Shown here piece by piece: positions 25,697 to 27,246 of a stretch of 27,246 bases of DNA (positions are counted from its first letter, which is position 1; the number at the start of each line of letters is the position of its first letter). Under the pieces are notes generated by a model. That model saw nothing but the letters and a program-made list of their open reading frames with translations. It was not told the origin of the DNA and did not search any database. Source of the stretch: JBGVMW01 sp045125095 (GTDB lineage Bacteria; Bacillota; Clostridia; Lachnospirales; Lachnospiraceae); the NCBI GenBank assembly GCA_045125095.1, contig JBGVMW010000203.1, positions 1-27,246 of the forward strand, read 5' to 3'. Made by a program: the position numbers and the translations under genes.

Positions 25697-25818
25697 CGCG
25701 CCGAGCGCGGTCGCTTGCGACACACTACATTTCGCGCGAGTGCGCATCATTTTTTTATATACTAGGAAATTTCATACATTACGTCATGCAACGAACCGTC
25801 GTAATTTCCTAGTATATA
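25693..25818. repeat. Interspersed repeat, copy D (tandem with C)
   Basis: Bases 25693-25816 repeat 25545-25668 with a 148-bp offset and one mismatch over 124 bp. The palindrome spans 25756-25818. The right arm merges with the U-tract of the next terminator. Confidence 0.92.
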
Positions 25819-25873
25819 AAAAAGACCGCACGAAAGCATACACCCGCGGTGGTGTACCCCTTCGTGCGGTCTT
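25816..25873 (-). terminator. Terminator downstream of the 26.0-26.7 kb genes
   Basis: AAGACCGCACGAA (25822-25834) and TTCGTGCGGTCTT (25861-25873) form a 13-bp stem. TACACC and GGTGTA pair inside. On the minus strand TTTTTTATAT follows. Confidence 0.85.
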
Positions 25874-26000
25874 GTTCGTCACCGCTTCTTGTTATCTCTG
25901 AAGCATGCAACACAAAATTCACACTCTAATCGATATTATATAGAATCCTTTTGTAAAAGTCAATCCTGTTTTGAACACAAGAATCCATTTTCGTTTCTCC

Positions 26001-26147
26001 TTAAGTTGAAAATACCCATATATCCCCGTTCGCCATTCTACATATTTGTCCATCGAAATCTACAACAAGAAAATATAACATTCCATCCCAATATACAGGC
26101 GCTTCCACATATCTATTTTTCTTTCGCTCAGCATGCAAGCATAGCAC
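26001..26147 (-). CDS. Possible small protein, 48 residues
   Basis: A GTG at 26147 is preceded by AAAGGA eight bases upstream and opens a frame to a TAA at 26001. The product begins MLCLHAERKKNRYVEAP and continues with an aromatic, beta-like stretch (VYWDGMLYFLVVDFDG, QICRMANGDIWVFST). The pattern looks like a real folded fragment, but I do not recognise the family. It could be a complete small gene or the tail of a decayed larger one. It lies between the broken catalase and a terminator, on the same strand. A longer antisense frame on the plus strand (25889-26245) looks like its shadow. Nothing else is seen in 25874-26000. Confidence 0.4.
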   Translation of the reverse strand: MLCLHAERKKNRYVEAPVYWDGMLYFLVVDFDGQICRMANGDIWVFST

Positions 26148-26224
26148 TTTTCTTATCCTTTACCCTCAGAAAATATGGCTGCTTACATTTCTGCAACCAG
26201 CCATACAAACTATTTATTATATTT

Positions 26225-26707
26225 TTACTTACAACCGCAATCTGACTTCTGTTTGCAACCACAGTCCGGCGGACAATCAAATGCCGGGTTGAAGGCATAG
26301 AAATTCTTCTCATCCAATTTATCCTGCACTAAACGGAGAGCTTCACCAAATCTTTGGAAATGAACAATTTCACGCTGTCTTAAGAAACGAATCGGATCTG
26401 CTACTTCGGAATCCTTTACTAAACGCAAAATATTATCATAGGTGCTTCTCGCTTTTTGCTCTGCTGCCAGGTCTTCCACCAAATCCGTGATCGGATCACC
26501 TTTTGACTGGAACTCACAGGCGTTGAATGGAATTCCACCTGCCGCCTGCGGCCACAAGCCAAGGGTATGATCCACATAATATTTATCAAAACCGCTTTCC
26601 ACAATTTCCTCAGGCGACAGATTTCTTGTTAGCTGATGCACAATTGTGGAAATCATTTCCATATGCGCCAGTTCTTCTGTACCTAAAGGTGTACCGATAT
26701 TGCACAT
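26225..26707 (-). pseudogene. CotJC-type manganese catalase, 5' end lost
   Basis: The 160-residue frame matches the C-terminal three quarters of spore-coat-type manganese catalases (WPQAAGGIPFNA, FQSKGDPITDL, FLRQREIVHFQRFGEAL) with a Cys-rich tail (CPPDCGCKQKSDCGCK). Metal ligands in GTEELAHMEM, AAEQKAR and REIVHF remain. The first helix with its Glu ligand is missing. Upstream, MRICAE-stop-RFQM resembles the expected MRYLxQRFQM, with a TAG in place of a Gln codon and further frame damage before it. About five residues are also missing just before GTEELAH. No usable ribosome site precedes 26707. It is most likely a decayed gene. Confidence 0.7.
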
Positions 26708-26783
26708 CTGAAAACGCTACTCTGCACATATTCTCATAAAGAATTATATTTACTCGTTTGCTTATTACTTCGAACTTCAAATT

Positions 26784-27143
26784 TTACCCTTTTCTTGCCA
26801 CTACGATAGGCTGATAAAAACCTGTTTCATCCGGGAACTTCCATTCCACCTTACTACAGCCATGCGCAAGAAGTAATTCCGTCATTTCTGCTCTGCGAGT
26901 AGCTCTATACTCACACTCAAACTTACTTACTTGTAATGTTTCCTCATCATCAACAATATACTGTGTAAGTTTATAATTATCACCATTCCATATCCATGTT
27001 TGGAATGACACCCTCTGCCCTTTATCCGTATTATGAATGTAAGGTGGTGAGTATGGCGGCTTCTCCATCAACACAGTATCGTAATCTCTAATACTGGCAA
27101 CAAATATGAGGCTTCTGGCATAATGGTGGAAGCCTAGCACCAT
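26784..27143 (-). pseudogene. C-terminal fragment of a SAM-dependent methyltransferase
   Basis: From about residue 12 (LIFVASIRDYD) the 119-residue frame matches the end of class I methyltransferases (KPPYSPPYI, VSFQTWIWNGD, CEYRATRRAEMTELL, ETGFYQPIVVARKG). A complete member is about twice as long and contains the SAM-binding half. The first eleven residues have no such similarity and appear to be read from the adjacent insertion sequence. The break falls at about 27110/27111. The gene is therefore probably cut by the element at the right edge. Confidence 0.7.
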
Positions 27144-27246
27144 AATTTTTCATTTTCATATTGAAAAAACCACTTGGGTTCCTTAATGTATTAACGACCA
27201 AGAAAACACAAAAGGAGATTCCACAAGTGGCTTCAGTTAATACATT
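27111..27246 (+). mobile_element. Left end of a probable insertion sequence
   Basis: Homology of the methyltransferase stops at about 27110. From there the sequence GGCTTCTGGCATAATGGTGG continues into GAAGCC, an end with internal dyad symmetry. It is followed about 90 bp later by a plus-strand start with a good ribosome site. This is the layout of an IS end and its transposase leader. The family cannot be fixed from the few visible codons, though the start resembles ISL3-type transposases. Confidence 0.45.
27227..27246 (+). CDS. Start of probable transposase (partial)
   Basis: AAAGGAG (27211-27217) is followed at nine bases by GTG GCT TCA GTT AAT ACA (MASVNT), running off the window. MxSVNT starts are seen in ISL3-family transposases. 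Six codons cannot prove it. Confidence 0.35.

Noticed and set aside
25336..25765. Frames of 88 and 100 codons across thiS and the repeat copies
   Set aside because: Their sequences are largely repeat DNA read through, partly duplicated with the repeat, and overlap thiS out of frame.
25525..25818. CRISPR-like array
   Set aside because: Only two long units with a shared palindromic core and no short regular spacers. It is an interspersed element duplicated in tandem.

Overview
The window looks like a chromosomal segment of a low-GC, anaerobic Firmicute, most likely a Lachnospiraceae-type Clostridium. The reasons are the AT-rich sequence, strong AGGAGG-type ribosome sites, Gram-positive lipoprotein and secretion signals, a CotJC-type manganese catalase remnant and the kinds of genes present. 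Almost every gene lies on the minus strand. The exceptions are a Cu/Zn superoxide dismutase-like gene and the first codons of a probable transposase at the right edge. No tRNA, rRNA or CRISPR array was seen.

Layout from left to right. 1-3231: a very large secreted protein that runs off the left edge. It has a signal peptide, a beta-rich N-terminus, calcium-binding DxDxDG repeats, a von Willebrand A domain and a helical segment resembling the pre-toxin region of polymorphic toxins. It has its own promoter and a ~225-nt leader. 3517-3793: an interspersed repeat abutting the pyruvate kinase terminator. 3803-8831: pyruvate kinase, a DUF368/PopT-type membrane protein and a calcium-type P-type ATPase. 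8832-9417: no protein gene, but a palindrome around the ATPase promoter, a 123-bp imperfect inverted repeat and a likely ~180-nt small RNA with its own promoter and terminator. 9418-10248: NudC-type NADH pyrophosphatase. 10526-15931: a complete 2-aminoethylphosphonate uptake and degradation operon, transcribed phnT, fused permease, phnS, phnW, phnX. It is headed by what looks like a PhoP box and ends in a strong terminator. 16246-16728: the SOD-like gene, convergent with a 1652-residue hybrid sensor kinase (16849-21807) whose single-domain response regulator lies just upstream (21956-22375). 22643-25457: thiamine thiazole genes thiS-thiG-thiH-thiE, with no thiF and no TPP riboswitch visible. 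25525-25873: two tandem copies of the interspersed repeat plus a terminator. 26001-27246: a decayed corner holding a possible 48-residue gene, a 5'-broken manganese catalase, the tail of a methyltransferase and the edge of an insertion sequence.

How it works together. Phosphonate genes import 2-aminoethylphosphonate, transaminate it to phosphonoacetaldehyde and release phosphate and acetaldehyde, plausibly under phosphate-starvation control. The thi genes make the thiazole half of thiamine and join it to the pyrimidine. The response regulator and soluble hybrid kinase form a two-gene signalling unit.

The most distinctive features are: a palindromic repeat found directly behind transcription terminators in a fixed orientation; the possible secreted toxin at the left edge; the PhoP-like box; the orphan small RNA; and a slippery -1 frameshift site at the thiE stop codon.
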